A DNA stretch of 64,000 nucleotides from Forficula auricularia (lineage: Eukaryota > Arthropoda > Insecta > Dermaptera > Forficulidae), in the NCBI GenBank assembly GCA_024734495.1, contig JALMQS010000075.1, positions 11,315,401 to 11,379,400 on the forward strand. The letters run 5' to 3'. Positions 10,235-21,448 of the stretch are shown in pieces (within the stretch, counting starts at the first letter, position 1; each line of letters opens with the position of its first letter). Position numbers and translations under genes: made by a program. The notes under the pieces were generated by a model, which ran no database searches, was not told where the DNA came from, and worked only from the letters and a program-made list of their open reading frames with translations.

Positions 10235-12708
10235 TTATACATTTCCGAAACATCCTCTCTTTTTATAATATTCTAATACTCTTGGTAAAAGTTTACGGAA
10301 ACCTTTGGTTTTATAAATATCTGAAAAACTATTACTATTAATATCGGTTGAAAAGAATTCAAATTCCTGCATTTCGCCTGGTTCTACTAATAAAATCGGA
10401 GTTATAGTAAGAAATTGAAAAAAACCATACAAATATTTGTTTTCAAATTCCAATTGAAATTCCTCGAATGTAAATGATAGAGGAATATTTAAAGTCTTGA
10501 TAGTAGATGCAAATGATTCATAATATTCTTTTAGAATTAGGGTTTCATTTTCAAGCCAGACATCATGTTTTATACTAGTGGCCGAAAAATAATGTAAGTC
10601 CAAGACTGGCGAACAAACTCGACTCAATTGGTAATCAATGAAACAACATTCAATTGGTTTGTTGCTTTCATCGAACTTAAATAAAATGTTGTTTAACCAA
10701 AGATCACCGTGACACCAGACATTTCCTATACTACTATTTGTTATCATTTTCAAATTAATATCAAAAATATGATCCATTATTTTACGTAAATTTGTAGTGA
10801 TTGATTTAAATTCAGGAAAATCGTGTTCGATACAAGATAAGATGGCATTTTTTTGTTTTGTATACATCTCTTCAATATCTTTAGTTTGAGGAGTATTAAA
10901 AATTGGTTCACCCAGAAGGATCTTAAAATCAGGATATTTTTCAATTACAGGCAGTGTATATGCATGGAAACGAGCTATATTTCTAGCTACTAGTAATGAT
11001 TGCTCTAGATTAAGTTGATTTTGTCGTGGAAGCATTATAAAGTCTTCAGACTTCATATCATCCATCACTAACATATTTGGATCCGATTTATATGATCTAG
11101 AGAAAAACAAAAAATAAAAATAAATAATAACAAAATTATTTATTAAATTGCAATTCAATAAATATAATTACAAATTGGTTAAGAAATAAAATTAATTCTG
11201 ATATTATTATTGTTAATTTTATTTCTTTTAACTCTTTTTTTAGACCGGGAATATAGTTGAGAATATCAGCCGTTGGGATTTTTAATTCAATTTTCTAGAT
11301 TGTTCTATAAAAGAATTATTTATGTTACTTATCCACCCAGGTTTTAAGGAGTATGGATATAATCCTAGGAATTAGAGACATAACCCCCCTGATGCCCAGA
11401 TTCCTTTTTTTATTATATAGGGTCCGCCATCTAACGTTTTTTTTTCAACTAGTGCTTATTTCGTGAATGGTAACACTTAGCTCATGTTTGATTTGACAGA
11501 TAATTAGTTTTATCCTTCCGCTGAACGAATATGGTTGTGTATACGCTTGAACAACGCTGCGAAATATTGCCTGCGATCGACTTACAGAAGATGCCGATTT
11601 TGCCAAAAAATCATCTTTTCAGATGAAGCTCATTTTGATCTTGGCGGGTATGTAAACAAGCAAAATTGTCGCATTTGGGGGACAGAAAACCCGCACGCAT
11701 AGCCGACGCACCCAAAACGAGTCACTGTTTGGTGCGGATTTTGGTCCAGAGGCATAATTGGGCCATTTTTCTTCGAAAATGAGCAAGGAGTGGGCGTTAC
11801 AGTCAATGGCGATCGTTATCGGGCCATGTTGAACGAATTTTTGTTCACAAAAATTGAAGGGGAGGATATTGGCAACATTTGGTTTCAACAAGACGGCGCT
11901 ACGTGCCACATAGCCGAAGCTACACTCGATGTTTTGCGCCCTGTTTTTGAAGATCGCATTATCAGCCGCAGAGCTGATGTCGTTTGGCCACCTCGGAGCT
12001 GCGATTTGACACCGTTGGACTATTATTTGTGGGGTGCCGTCAAAGATAAGTGTTAGGCCGACAAGCCAGAGACAATTGACGCTTTAAAGGACAATATTCG
12101 TGAAGCCATTGGTAAAATACAGCTGCACACAATCGATAATGTGCTTAAAAATTGGACCGATCGTGTAGGCTACTGCATGGCCAGCCGAGGCATCCATTTG
12201 AATGAAATTATTTTCCATTATTAACCGGAAGGATTGTACTTTCAAATAAAAAAAGAAATTTGAGAAAATATTCAGTAGTTTTTTTTATAGCATTTAAAAA
12301 AAAAGTTATTTGGCGGCCCCTATAGTATTATTTTTTTTACATTTTTATTTAGAGTTCATTTTGTAAAATTTCAATGTTACCTGAAGATTTCGGGGTAGGT
12401 TAAGACCCATTAGCCTAACACACTGCTGACTACACCCATGGGTATATATCTATTGTATATAAAATTAACGTTAGTATATAGTAAAGCAAGTAGAGCGAGT
12501 AGAAAGTATGTTTAAAATGTTCTATATTTAGTAATTGCCAGATCTGAGGGATTCTTTTTCTGCTGGTAATAAATACTTATTATAAAAAAGTTTTTTATTT
12601 AAAATATGACAAAAATGATTATTTTATTAAAAAATTTAGCAGGTCTCCTGTTAGCCTCTAATCCCCATCCATCCCACAGACCGTATCCTTCCACCCTAGA
12701 CCCACCTC

Positions 12709-12768
<60 letters not shown>

Positions 12769-13643
12769 CTAAAAGAAGTTGAAATTAGGGTCCTTAAATT
12801 AATTGACTGTACTTGTGTATCAATTTTCTTGCTCAAATAGTTGAATGACAAAAATACCAAATCACTTTTTCTTCTAATTTATATATTTAAGATTTTGGTG
12901 GACACAACATCATCTTCACTCTAAACTTTGCTGGAGCGCAATTTAACCTTAAAATTAAAATAACTGACAGATGGCTGTTATTTATAACACATGGATTTCA
13001 ATAAAATATTATGTGGGATTAGTTTTTTTTTTTTTTTTTAGGTTTTTTTTTTTAAATAAAAGATTTTATTTTTATTCAAATAATTTTTAATTTGATATCA
13101 CGCACATCTTTTTATCATTAGTAAATAAATAATTATTATCAAGCACGTTTTTTAATTTAAAATTAGATTAGTAAACAAATAAAAAACAAATACAATGCAA
13201 AAAACATGATGATCAAAATCAAAAGTCACGAATCATTAGGTGGTTAGATGAAAACAAAAATAAATAATAAAATAAGTCACATACTTTGGCCATATGCTTT
13301 TAATCTGCCTCGAATCCGATGCACGTTGTTTACATATTTCAATCATTTCTCGTAACCATTTATTATAAATATCATTTTCTTTATGAAATAGTTTATTCTG
13401 TTCAAGCCACTGGCATACGAGATGGTTTCTGGGCATTACTTTGACTATCCAATGATATTCTTGGTTATTAGTAAGCTTTACGAGAACCCTATAAATTACA
13501 GAGAGGAAGTTCTCCCCTTTACCTAATGCCTCGATACTCGTGAAATTTTCGATGCTCACTGGAAATTCTAGATTTAGTTTCAGAATTTCGTCAAGTAATT
13601 GTTCCGTTACTTCAATTGTCTCTTTGTTTACTATGTTCGTCAT
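10235..13643 (-). CDS. EcKinase-like protein (CHK / DUF227 family), gene 1, two coding exons
   Basis: Predicted cytosolic small-molecule kinase; the family phosphorylates ecdysteroids or detoxifies hydroxylated compounds, but the substrate here is unknown. Exon 1 is 13643-13285 and exon 2 is 11096-10235, joined at a phase-2 intron (donor GTATGT, acceptor CTCTAG) to give 406 residues, normal for the family. Visible: the GKGEN nucleotide-binding loop (41-45), a likely Lys in WIVKVMP (68), the LVMDDM stretch (~129-134), the catalytic HGDLWLNN (Asp251) and the metal-binding FIDYQLSR (Asp274; most paralogues have DFQ). The ATG at 13643 follows a probable 5'-UTR acceptor (GTTAACAG), so an upstream exon is likely. 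The 2.2-kb intron holds a dead mariner and an AT microsatellite. A MITE starts 27 bp after the stop, and a broken duplicate lies downstream. Confidence 0.9.
11418..12322 (+). mobile_element. mariner element, DD41D type, internally deleted
   Basis: Terminal inverted repeats TAGGG(T/G)CCGCCA(T/A).TAAC followed by a T-run match at both ends, with TA duplicated at 11416-11417 and 12323-12324. At 905 bp it is shorter than the ~1.3 kb of intact mariners. It lies in the intron of EcKinase-like gene 1 on the opposite strand, and the duplicate at 9336-9800 lacks it. Confidence 0.9.
11531..12224 (+). pseudogene. mariner transposase remnant
   Basis: Starts M-V-V-Y-T-L-E-Q-R and then loses most of the N-terminal DNA-binding half by deletion with a frame change near 11585-11600. 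The catalytic domain follows: IFSDEAHF (first Asp), WFQQDGATCH (second Asp), and PPRSCDLTPLDYYLW with the third Asp 41 residues after the second, hence DD41D (rosa-like) rather than DD34D. In-frame stops lie near 11701 and 12053. The C-terminus ends NEIIFHY. Not functional. Confidence 0.88.
12711..12767. repeat. (AT)n microsatellite
   Basis: About 28 uninterrupted AT units inside the gene 1 intron. Confidence 0.97.
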
Positions 13644-13699
13644 CTTGATACACTTTGCTGTTAACAAAAATCATATTTTATTTATTAAGCAATAATATT

Positions 13700-14239
13700 A
13701 ACAGAAACATCTAAAATAAAGCAAGAAAAATAAAAACAAAAATACAATGAATTCATTCATTTTATTATTTATTTCATAATTAATCAATAACACTAAAATG
13801 GATCATAATTATAGAGAATGAATATCAAAATGAGTCAATACAATATAATTAATATCCAACTATCCATTAATCATTTATTAATTTATTAACAATTATCTGA
13901 ATCACTAGGGCTAGGAACATTAAATTTTGCTTAATGTCTTAGATACTCCATTAAGTAAAGTTTTTTAAAATTTAAATTTTAAAGGAAAATAAAAAATACA
14001 CTTATATTTCTAAAATCACCGTTTTATTTTATGATATGATGATTTCTACGGAACCTCTAGGCTAGAAACTCGAAATTTTGTATTTAGGTTACTTTTAATA
14101 CGTAAATGCATGTTAAGAAATTTTTAAAAAATTATAAAGTGGTAAAATAAAAAATCTTTACAATCACGATTTTTCTGAAACCTCTGGAACTCCTAACTTG
14201 GTTTGGAGGTTACTTTTTAGATTTTTATGCTTGCTGAGA
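13700..14239. other. non-coding flank upstream of gene 1
   Basis: Likely holds the 5'-UTR intron or promoter of gene 1, but I cannot place a promoter. From about 13960 it may already be the body of the Helitron-type remnant ending at 14321. Confidence 0.3.
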
Positions 14240-14321
14240 ACAGTTTTCAGCCACGTGGGGTGTCCAAAACGTGGATGTCCTTGCTATAAAGAGGCCCGCT
14301 GAAGGCAGGCTTCGGATCTAA
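14240..14321 (+). mobile_element. probable Helitron 3' end
   Basis: A G+C-rich imperfect hairpin (GAGGCCCGC / GGCAGGCTTC, 14291-14313) is followed by GGATCTAA then T, fitting the hairpin plus CTRR|T ending of Helitrons. It resembles the better-defined end at 49121-49152. The 5' end is not located. Confidence 0.45.
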
Positions 14322-15310
14322 TATTAATATATAGAGATATTTGCCATTAGCTTAGGACTCCTAGTCGCATTGACTAGTAATTTAATCCCGCATAAGTCAA
14401 AAATTTAAGGTGATTTTACTATTGGATTGTTCTCGTCGGAGAGAAATTTTTTTAAAAACCTGTATCCGTTGGGTGTAATTCAATCTGTCATTTCAAAAAC
14501 CACATAATTCAAGATTTTTCAAAACATGTTTTTTTTGTCGCTAACACTTTCTTAATTTAAACCCATAATCTGAGAAAAAAAACCATGAAGTACCTAACCC
14601 TGTTTCTTGCTAAAACAACCTAAGTTAAAAATAGTTTTTCTGTTTGTTTGTTTGATTGTTTTTTTGTTTAAATTTATTATTTATTTATAAAGATTATTCG
14701 ATATTCACAAACTTTTAAGTCTAAACACTATATTTAGCCCAAAAAATTCCTTGAAAATTCGTTTACTTGCGAATTACCCAGTTTTTATTGATTCCTGAAA
14801 AGTTCTGATTTTGTGACTTAGGTAGTTTTTGAAATGATCTATTCATTTAGTAATAAAATAATCTTATAATAAGATATACAACATGTCAGTTTATATCGTG
14901 AGGTTTGCAAAAAATTATATCCATTTAAATCTTATGTGCATACACTTTTTTAACAAACCACTGTATTTACTAAGAAATAATTATATTTATTATTTATTTA
15001 ATAATTACTTAAGGATACATATTCTGAACCGTGCAAATTATCTACCCTAATTATTGATCCTTAATTATTATCTACTATTATTTTCGTGGACAAAATATTA
15101 TATAATCTCCACTTTAATATTCGTTCACGAATTATTTTCCCAAAGATTTATTTTCTTATTTGCTTTAATATCTCAATTTAATGACATATTTTTATTATTA
15201 TAAAGTATATTACATAAAATCCAAAAATTCTACCTCGAAACAGGTGAATTTAAATTGTTATTTCGGACTAATTATCTCTGACCTTACTGATTATATTAAT
15301 ATTAAATAAA
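14322..15310. other. non-coding, no gene seen
   Basis: A+T-rich; nothing recognisable on either strand. Confidence 0.4.
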
Positions 15311-15472
15311 TTTTATAATTTTTCTCATTAATATATCAAAGAACAATTGATACGTCAACGAGAATTATTTTGACCGCAAGATAAAAATATCTTTTAAAAA
15401 TCAGCGCGGTCAAAATAATTCTCGTTGACGTATCAATTATTCTTTGATATATTAATGAGAAAAATTATAAAA
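15311..15472. repeat. inverted repeat, 67-bp arms
   Basis: Arms 15311-15377 and 15406-15472 are almost perfect reverse complements (AACGAGAATTATTTTGACCGC against GCGGTCAAAATAATTCTCGTT) around a 28-base loop. Probably a fold-back MITE; no clear target duplication. Confidence 0.85.
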
Positions 15473-15595
15473 TGTGTTTAATATCATTATTTCAAGTTTG
15501 AAATATATAAGTTCAAATATTATTTTCACTCAATATTTGACAAAAATTCCTGCATTAGATTCGCGATTGAATCAAATGTAGAAAACATTCGGTTA

Positions 15596-15680
15596 TATTA
15601 ATATTATATTAATATTATATTAATATAATATTAATATAATATATTAATATTATATTAATATTATATTATATTAATATTGT
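15596..15680. repeat. TATTAATAT-type simple repeat
   Basis: Repeated TATTAATATTA words, self-complementary overall. Confidence 0.85.
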
Positions 15681-16589
15681 TTTTTATCATAACTTCTGGT
15701 TATATATTTTGTTATCTTAAAAAATACTTATACTAGTTTTTCAAGGTGTATGAATATGTATGGAAACGTGTTTCATTTTAGATAAGTAAATATGTTTTTA
15801 TTTAGGAATCAACCTGTAGGTATATATTTTTCGATCATGCATTGTAAACCTATAAGCACGAATAAAAACATAGCCGCGCAGAATTGTTGTGAGTCACGTA
15901 GTTTTATTTGAATTAAACTACAACTTTAAAGCTGTATAAATTAATAATGAATTAATTTAACATTTTTCTCATTAATAAAAGCTTATAAAGATATTTATAT
16001 ATATAGGATTCCCAGTTTGATTTATTTATGGCCATTTATATGGTTTATAACTATTTGAAAATAATAATAAATATTACCAAACCGAGAAAACATCTTCATA
16101 TTGGAAGATTTTTATTTATTTAATTTATCAAAGAATAACGATAAATTTATTAGGAATTATCAGAGATATAAACGAATCATTCTGAAAATAAAGACTAACG
16201 ATGAGATAGATGTATTTTGTAAGAATATGACATAAAAATTATTTAAAAAATAATCTATAAATCCAGATAAGCTAGGCGATTAATGGATAAATCATAAATA
16301 ATCATTTCAATCGTTAATCGTTATTCAATAGCTATAAATAAGAGGAAAAATAAAAACATATATTTTGTTGGAAATTCAGAATTTAAAAATTTTTAGAATT
16401 TACTTAATATATAATATTAAAAAAAGGGGAGTTACTGTTAGTGAGACTCACAAATCACAATACCGTGGGTTCTGAAAATTTTAACCGACTTTAAAAAAGA
16501 AAGAAGGTATCAATTCGGTAATTATATTATTTTTTAAATGTTATTATGATCAGTAGAGATTGTGGTGTTGGTGCAAGGTGAAACATCTT
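15681..16589. other. non-coding, no gene seen
   Basis: A+T-rich; nothing recognisable. Confidence 0.35.
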
Positions 16590-16746
16590 TAATAAAGATA
16601 AAGAGTAAATAGATATTTTATTTAATATGGATTTACTATGAGTTAAGGATACTGGATCACTTATTTATTATAATAAGTGACCCAGTATCTTAACTCATAG
16701 TAAATCCATATTAAATAAAAATATCTATTTACTCTTATCTTTATTA
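16590..16746. repeat. inverted repeat, ~70-bp arms
   Basis: Nearly perfect hairpin: AATATGGATTTACTATGAGT on the left pairs with ACTCATAGTAAATCCATATT on the right, with a short A+T loop near 16660-16670. A diverged half copy lies at about 44868-44960, so this is a dispersed fold-back family. Confidence 0.85.
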
Positions 16747-17187
16747 ATGTTATTATGTGCAAAACGTTTGATAGGGACCATATAGTCCAATGTATTTCTT
16801 TCACATTGTGGTAGTTATATCAATTATCTGCAAGGTAGACAGAATCAAGAAATTGTCCCGAATATTAATGAATTTTGAATTATGAAAAGTTAATCCAGAA
16901 AGCTTCTCCATACATTAAAAATTAAAAATATATGGTATATTTCTTAAAAATTTAATTTTAATTTTTAAATTGAATTTGTGAAATTGTATAAAAATTACAA
17001 AAATTTCATTTGAACCAGTACTAATCAAATATTTTATTAATTCGGTGCCCATTGGTGATATTAGTTATTTCTATTCTTAAAAGTCCACTATAGAATATTT
17101 AGAAAGTTGTCAATTTCTCTAAAAATGTGACATCTTGAATATTAAAAGCATAAGCCTATGAAATTTCATCACAATAGGTTGTAAATT

Positions 17188-17345
17188 TTTTTTTTTTTTA
17201 ATGATATTGATGTGAGAAGGAGATACACCAGAAGGTCCATCCCCTAAAGGCTTGTATGGGCTGGACCCTCCATCGTGAAAAGAACAGAGTAGAAGGAAAA
17301 GAAGCCGGGATCACGAGCCAAATCTCAGAAAGTTAGATATAGTCC
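17188..17345 (-). mobile_element. LINE 3'-end fragment, diverged
   Basis: T-run (12 bases) then AATGATATTGATGTGAGAAG and a TACACCAGAAGG block resembling the start of the repeat at 8385. The minus strand would be sense with a poly(A) tail. Similarity is limited to these blocks. Confidence 0.4.
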
Positions 17346-17711
17346 AATTTACTAAGTTTTTAGGGGCTTCGAGCAGTGGTAAATTCTCCGCCCCATAAAT
17401 TAGGTTAAATTTATCTCCCACTTAAAAATGTAGTAAAACCAAACGAGCCGTCAGACATAATAAAATTAAGAATTTCTAATATGTATGAAATTCTAAAAAC
17501 AAAATGATTCTATCAATATAACTTCCTAAGTTTTATTTCACTTTTATTGATTGATTTATTTATTATTATAAAAAAACTGCTGGCCCGCAATAAATGACTC
17601 AAAGAGTGCATAAATTAAAAGTGTGACAAATGATAAAAAAAACATGTAATTATTGACATATTTTTTATTTATTTATGCCATATAAATTTTTATTATTTGT
17701 GTTATGTATAT
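17346..17711. other. non-coding, no gene seen
   Basis: Nothing recognisable. Confidence 0.3.
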
Positions 17712-17719
17712 ATTTTATT

Positions 17720-17880
17720 CAGTGGCGGATCTAACGGTGGTCGGACTGGCCCATCAACTCGGAGGGGTCCACGGAATCCCAAGCCAAGAAATATTAAAGT
17801 ATTATTATCTATTATAAAACAAATAATTTATTATTAAAGAAATAATTAGGTCTACCGCCCAGGGTCCCCAAACATTACTG
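17720..17880. mobile_element. short hAT-type MITE
   Basis: Starts CAGTGGCGGATC and ends CAAACATTACTG; the 8-bp duplication ATTTTATT is perfect at 17712-17719 and 17881-17888. The 8-bp duplication and CAGTG termini are hAT hallmarks; terminal repeats are otherwise weak. Confidence 0.7.
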
Positions 17881-17888
17881 ATTTTATT

Positions 17889-18555
17889 ATTTTGAATTTC
17901 ACTTCTGAATGATATACTAAAGTTATTGATGTTTTATCTTTATAATAATTAATAATTCTTTGTACTGTGTCTGGTTCATTGTCCAAGGCCCGAATCATTT
18001 TATTAGATTTAGAAAATAAAAGACGTAAAACTTGGATATCAATTTTTTAAACTCATATATAAATTTTACTTAGGGAAAGTGGTGTAGGTTTTAGGTGAAA
18101 AATGATATTAATTAATAAACTTGATATTTTTTCAAATCTTCTCCTTTAATTTTTAAAGAGTTAGGTGTCGGTTCAATGTGAAACATTTTTAATAAATAAT
18201 AAGGAAAAGTTTCAATGTAAGTTTCACAAGGGTTTTTTATTTCTCTTTCTATCTTGTAATTGAAAGAGAAATATTTGTAAGTAATCCACAAAGTCATGAG
18301 TGTCCGCAAATGAGGCACCGTTACTTTCATGAACAGTGATAGAAATCTATTCTTCTTGTAAAAAAAAAAAATATAAAAATTTGTTCTTCATGTCAATAAT
18401 TTTCTTAAATGATGACTTTGTTGAGTAAACACATCAGATTATAAAACTATCTAAATTTATGGGTCGAGAGAAATTATTACCCTTGATTCACTCCTCAAAT
18501 CCATATTTTCTCCTTAAAAGAGCTAGCTAATACAAATATATCTTAGATTAGTAGG
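17889..18555. other. non-coding, no gene seen
   Basis: The 72-codon frame at 18112-18330 has no recognisable domain and ordinary A+T composition; I do not call it a gene. Confidence 0.3.
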
Positions 18556-18563
18556 CTCTATAC

Positions 18564-18945
18564 TAGGGTGGGTCGAAAAAACCGAAAAGTTTTTCTTCCG
18601 AAAACACTTTAGTGCGGAAAAGTTAGAAAAAATTCAATTTTTTCTAAGATGTTGCACGAACGTAAAAAAGTATATTATTGATCAGAATTTAATTTATTTA
18701 GTTTATTTAAACCATAAAATAAGAAAAACTAGTGTCATTATTTAAAAAATTTTAACTAATAGAAAAAATTACAAAAATATCGTAATTTTTACAATTTTTT
18801 TATAAGTTTAAAGTTCGATGCGCAAGCGAAAGATGTTAACCGGTTTTATTTTTTTTTTAAGCCTTGATTTCTTTTTACAATAGGCAACTTTTCCGCACTA
18901 AAGTGTTTTCGGAAAAGAAAATTTCAGTTTTTTTGACCCACCCTA
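18564..18945. mobile_element. hAT MITE, copy 1 (TAGGGTGGGTCG family)
   Basis: Terminal inverted repeats of about 55 bp run from TAGGGTGGGTCGAAAAAA through the CACTTTAGTGCGGAAAAGTT block at both ends. The 8-bp duplication CTCTATAC is perfect (18556-18563 and 18946-18953). 382 bp, non-coding, so non-autonomous. A second copy at 20936-21778 carries an insertion. Confidence 0.92.
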
Positions 18946-19130
18946 CTCTATACTACAGCTTTCTAAATATTCTCGGCTCTGAACTTAGAAAAGTTTAATT
19001 TTTCCAAATCATTCTTATTTTTGACAAAGATTGTGAAAATACACTGAACAAAGATCTTTTTGAACCTTGCCTAATTTACCTATTTTAGGGTCATTATAGA
19101 TGTAACAAAATTTTACCTATTCTTATAAAT

Positions 19131-19376
19131 TGAAGGAGGCAATAAAGGAGTGTGTCCTCTGCTGGAATTATAAATTTTATTTATTTATAACGAGACTATA
19201 GTTTAGAAGGCTTTGCCCTCTTCATCATTCTATTACAATTGATGAAAAGGGGAAAGCCCTCGAAACTATAGTCTGGTTATAAATAAAGAAAATTTATAAT
19301 TCCAGCAGAAGACACACTCTTTATTGTCTTCTTCAATATATAAAAATTGCTACCCTCGGCACAAAAACTTTCAATT
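19131..19376. mobile_element. palindromic family P2, copy A (Penelope-like terminus)
   Basis: Two inverted ~100-bp arms starting near AATAAAGGAGTGTGTCCTCT and closing in AGACACACTCTTTATTGTC. Duplicated target TATTCTT(A/T)TAAAT at 19118-19130 and 19377-19389 (13 bp, one difference). The right side extends past the palindrome to GCTACCCTCGGCA, the counterpart of GCCGAGAGTAGC in families P1 and P2-B. Each arm carries a decayed hammerhead-like core (plus strand 19239-19274 begins TTGATGA; minus strand 19193-19228 has a TAAAC). Confidence 0.8.
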
Positions 19377-19436
19377 TATTCTTTTAAATGTATAGAAATG
19401 CATGGGATAAACACTTCTCTAGATTTCTTTTTATGA

Positions 19437-19650
19437 AATGAAACCGTTACCGAGAAGATGCAGAACCTAGAACTCTTCATAAATCCTTGCATTATCGAAG
19501 AAAAGAAAGCTATCAAAGCAAGGTGTATGTGGTGAATGTGTTTGTGCATTCTTGAGGGTCTTGAACTACGGAGGATTATACTATAAGAGTCGGGAAAGAA
19601 GGAAGTAGGAAAATTTCCGGCTACAAATTATGTGGATAAACATATTGTTA
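19437..19650 (-). mobile_element. LINE 3'-end fragment, diverged and split
   Basis: Blocks such as CCTTGCATTATCGAAGA and GAGTCGGGAAAGAAGG match the repeat at 8385-8765. A likely continuation at 20801-20930 (GAGATTATTGAATTTATCTC) is separated by the P3 copy and a hAT element. Confidence 0.45.
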
Positions 19651-19814
19651 AAAGTTTATAAATTAAAAAAGAGACGAATTCAGCTAGTAAACAAAGCCTC
19701 TGTCGAATAAAAAAACTCCCAATTATAGAAAACAGTTTCGGCTTTAATTAGATTTTTATACGACAGAGGCTTCCTTTACTAACTGAATTCCTCTTTTTTA
19801 ATTTATAAATTTTT
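19650..19814. mobile_element. palindromic family P3, copy A
   Basis: Inverted arms: AAATTAAAAAAGAGACGAATT against AATTCCTCTTTTTTAATTT, with CTCTGTCG inside both. The minus strand reads TTAAAGCCGAAACTGTTTTC, homologous to the hammerhead-like 3' half in the P3 copy at 47251-47557, but the CTGATGA half is lost. Confidence 0.7.
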
Positions 19815-20043
19815 GGACAGTCATCTCTCCTTCATCAAATATTGTCAAAAGGATTGGTTCTTACCAGTGGTGTAAATAACACCCCCGCAGTCACTGCTGT
19901 ACAGGGGGCACTAACGTGCAAGAATCCACCCAAAAAAATTTATTTATTTTAGGAATTCTTTATAGTTGTAGTTGTATTAATTTATGAAGGGGATAAAACA
20001 AGAGACGTGCAGCCTTTATTTATTTATTTTTTATTTATGAACT

Positions 20044-20088
20044 CTCACTAATGTTCCGGCTATTGGTTGTAGCCATCTTCAGAGCGGG
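20044..20088 (-). ncRNA. hammerhead-like motif, family P4, left arm
   Basis: Minus strand: CTGAAGA core (20076-20082), one extra T, GGCTA...TAGCC stem II, then GGAAC where GAAAC is expected (A13 changed), then ATT. Helix I strands CCCGCT and AGTGAG pair at 5 of 6 positions, one of them a G.T wobble. Core substitution makes it probably inactive. Confidence 0.5.
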
Positions 20089-20183
20089 AATTTGTCAATA
20101 TTTATATTAAAAAAAATTGGATACTCCATTCATCAGATAAAACGATATACAAGAAATATACATATGATATATACAAAACAATA

Positions 20184-20331
20184 CAGGGTGCTCGCCAAAA
20201 TGCCAAAAGATGTAATATTTTTAAGACTATTATTGTCTTTTCCGTTTTTACTTTGCATTTCATCTTAAACGGAAAATGACAATAATAGTCTTAAAAGTAT
20301 TACATCTTTAGGCCTTTTGGCGAACACCCTG
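20184..20331. mobile_element. hairpin MITE, CAGGGTG ends
   Basis: Perfect TA at both edges (20182-20183, 20332-20333); ends CAGGGTG(C/T)TCGCCAAAA; about 65-bp inverted arms around AAGACTATTATTGTCTT-type sequence. Sits in the centre of P4. Confidence 0.85.
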
Positions 20332-20434
20332 TATATAGTTTTGTATATATCATATGTATATATATTCTTGTATATAGTTTTATCTGATGATTGGTGTATT
20401 CAAACATTTTTTTATATATATATATTGACAAATT

Positions 20435-20479
20435 CCCGCTCTGAAGATGGCTACAACCAATAGCCTAAACGTTAGTGGG
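20435..20479 (+). ncRNA. hammerhead-like motif, family P4, right arm
   Basis: CTGAAGA (20441-20447), extra T, stem II GGCTA/TAGCC (loop CAACCAA), then TAAAC instead of GAAAC (G12 changed), GTT as cleavage-type triplet, then AGTGGG. Helix I CCCGCT/AGTGGG pairs over six positions including one G.T wobble. The fold is recognisable, but the G12 change predicts loss of activity. Confidence 0.6.
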
Positions 20480-21223
20480 AGTTTATAAATAAAAAATAAA
20501 TAAAAAAACCTGCACGTTTCTTATTTTAACCTCTTCATAAAAAAATATTTTAAAATTGAGTGGTTCAATGAGCTTGTATATACTCAAGATGTTGGCGAGG
20601 GGATCATTTGTAAAATTTTCTTCCTTGAAGAAGAGTACAAAAAGAAATTTTTTAAAATAAACTTAAGGAATCTATATTTTTTCATCTATATCTCAAAAAT
20701 TCATACATATTTAATATTTCAAAATATATGAGTTCGGAAAGGGGATGGACTCAAAGTTTTGGCGGGGATGAGGTCACAAGTGACCTTACTAACACCAGTG
20801 GTTCTGACATTTGAACGCAAAGGATTGGTAGGTTCGACGAATTGTATGCTAGTACAAACAAAGCTTTTAAGGAGATTATTGAATTTATCTCTTCGGGGCG
20901 CATGTATATTTATAAAATTGAAAAAGAGTAGACACTAGGGTGGGTCGAAAAAACTGAAATTGTTTTTTCGAAAACACTTTAGGGCGGAAAAGTTGCCTAT
21001 TTTAATAAGAAGAAAAACGGCATAAAAAAAATTAATTCTATTTTTTCTAAAATGTTGCGCGAACGTAAAAAAGTATAATTGAAAAGTTTTTGTTTTGCCG
21101 AGAGTAGCAGAGTTGTTGATTCACAAAGAGAAACAAAGAGGTTGTCCTCTGCTTGATGCAAATAAACATACACACATATATATATCGAGATGATATATCT
21201 GTATATATATTATTTATTTGTTT

Positions 21224-21262
21224 GAGACTATAGTTTCGAAGACTTGGTCTTCATCATCAGTC
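21224..21262 (-). ncRNA. hammerhead-like motif, family P1
   Basis: Minus strand: CTGATGA (21254-21260), extra T, stem GAAGAC/GTCTTC with CAA loop, GAAA, then ACTATAGT and C as H17. Helix III is either two pairs with a TATA loop or the self-complementary ACTATAGT used between two molecules. Helix I keeps only the GA/TC pair. All invariant core bases are present. Confidence 0.6.
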
Positions 21263-21399
21263 TTTCTTCAATTATAAATGTTTTTCATGGAGTCAATATC
21301 ATATGGATATTGAAAACTTGGTGTTCCTTCGTCACTGCTGGAGGGCTAGAAACTATAGTCTCAAACAAATAAATAATATATATACAGATATATCATCTC

Positions 21400-21404
<5 letters not shown>

Positions 21405-21444
<40 letters not shown>
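21405..21444. repeat. (AT)n microsatellite
   Basis: About 20 AT units in the right arm of P1. Confidence 0.95.

Positions 21445-21448
<4 letters not shown>

Larger units (their letters stand above)
19981..20541. mobile_element. palindromic family P4 (Penelope-like terminus)
   Basis: Long palindrome whose arms run from TTTATGAAGGGGATAAAAC to the mirror ending CCTCTTCATAAA, interrupted in the middle by the MITE 20184-20331. Each arm has a hammerhead-like motif: plus strand 20435-20479, minus strand 20044-20088. Confidence 0.8.
19865..20800. mobile_element. hAT-type element carrying nested insertions
   Basis: Begins CAGTGGTGTAAATAAC and ends TTACTAACACCAGTG; terminal repeats agree at most positions. 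The 8-bp flanks GTTCTTAC (19857-19864) and GTTCTGAC (20801-20808) differ at one base. Inside lies family P4 (19981-20541), which itself holds a hairpin MITE. No transposase frame. Confidence 0.65.

Noticed and set aside
11619..11909. 96-codon minus-strand frame
   Set aside because: Shadow of the mariner transposase remnant on the plus strand.
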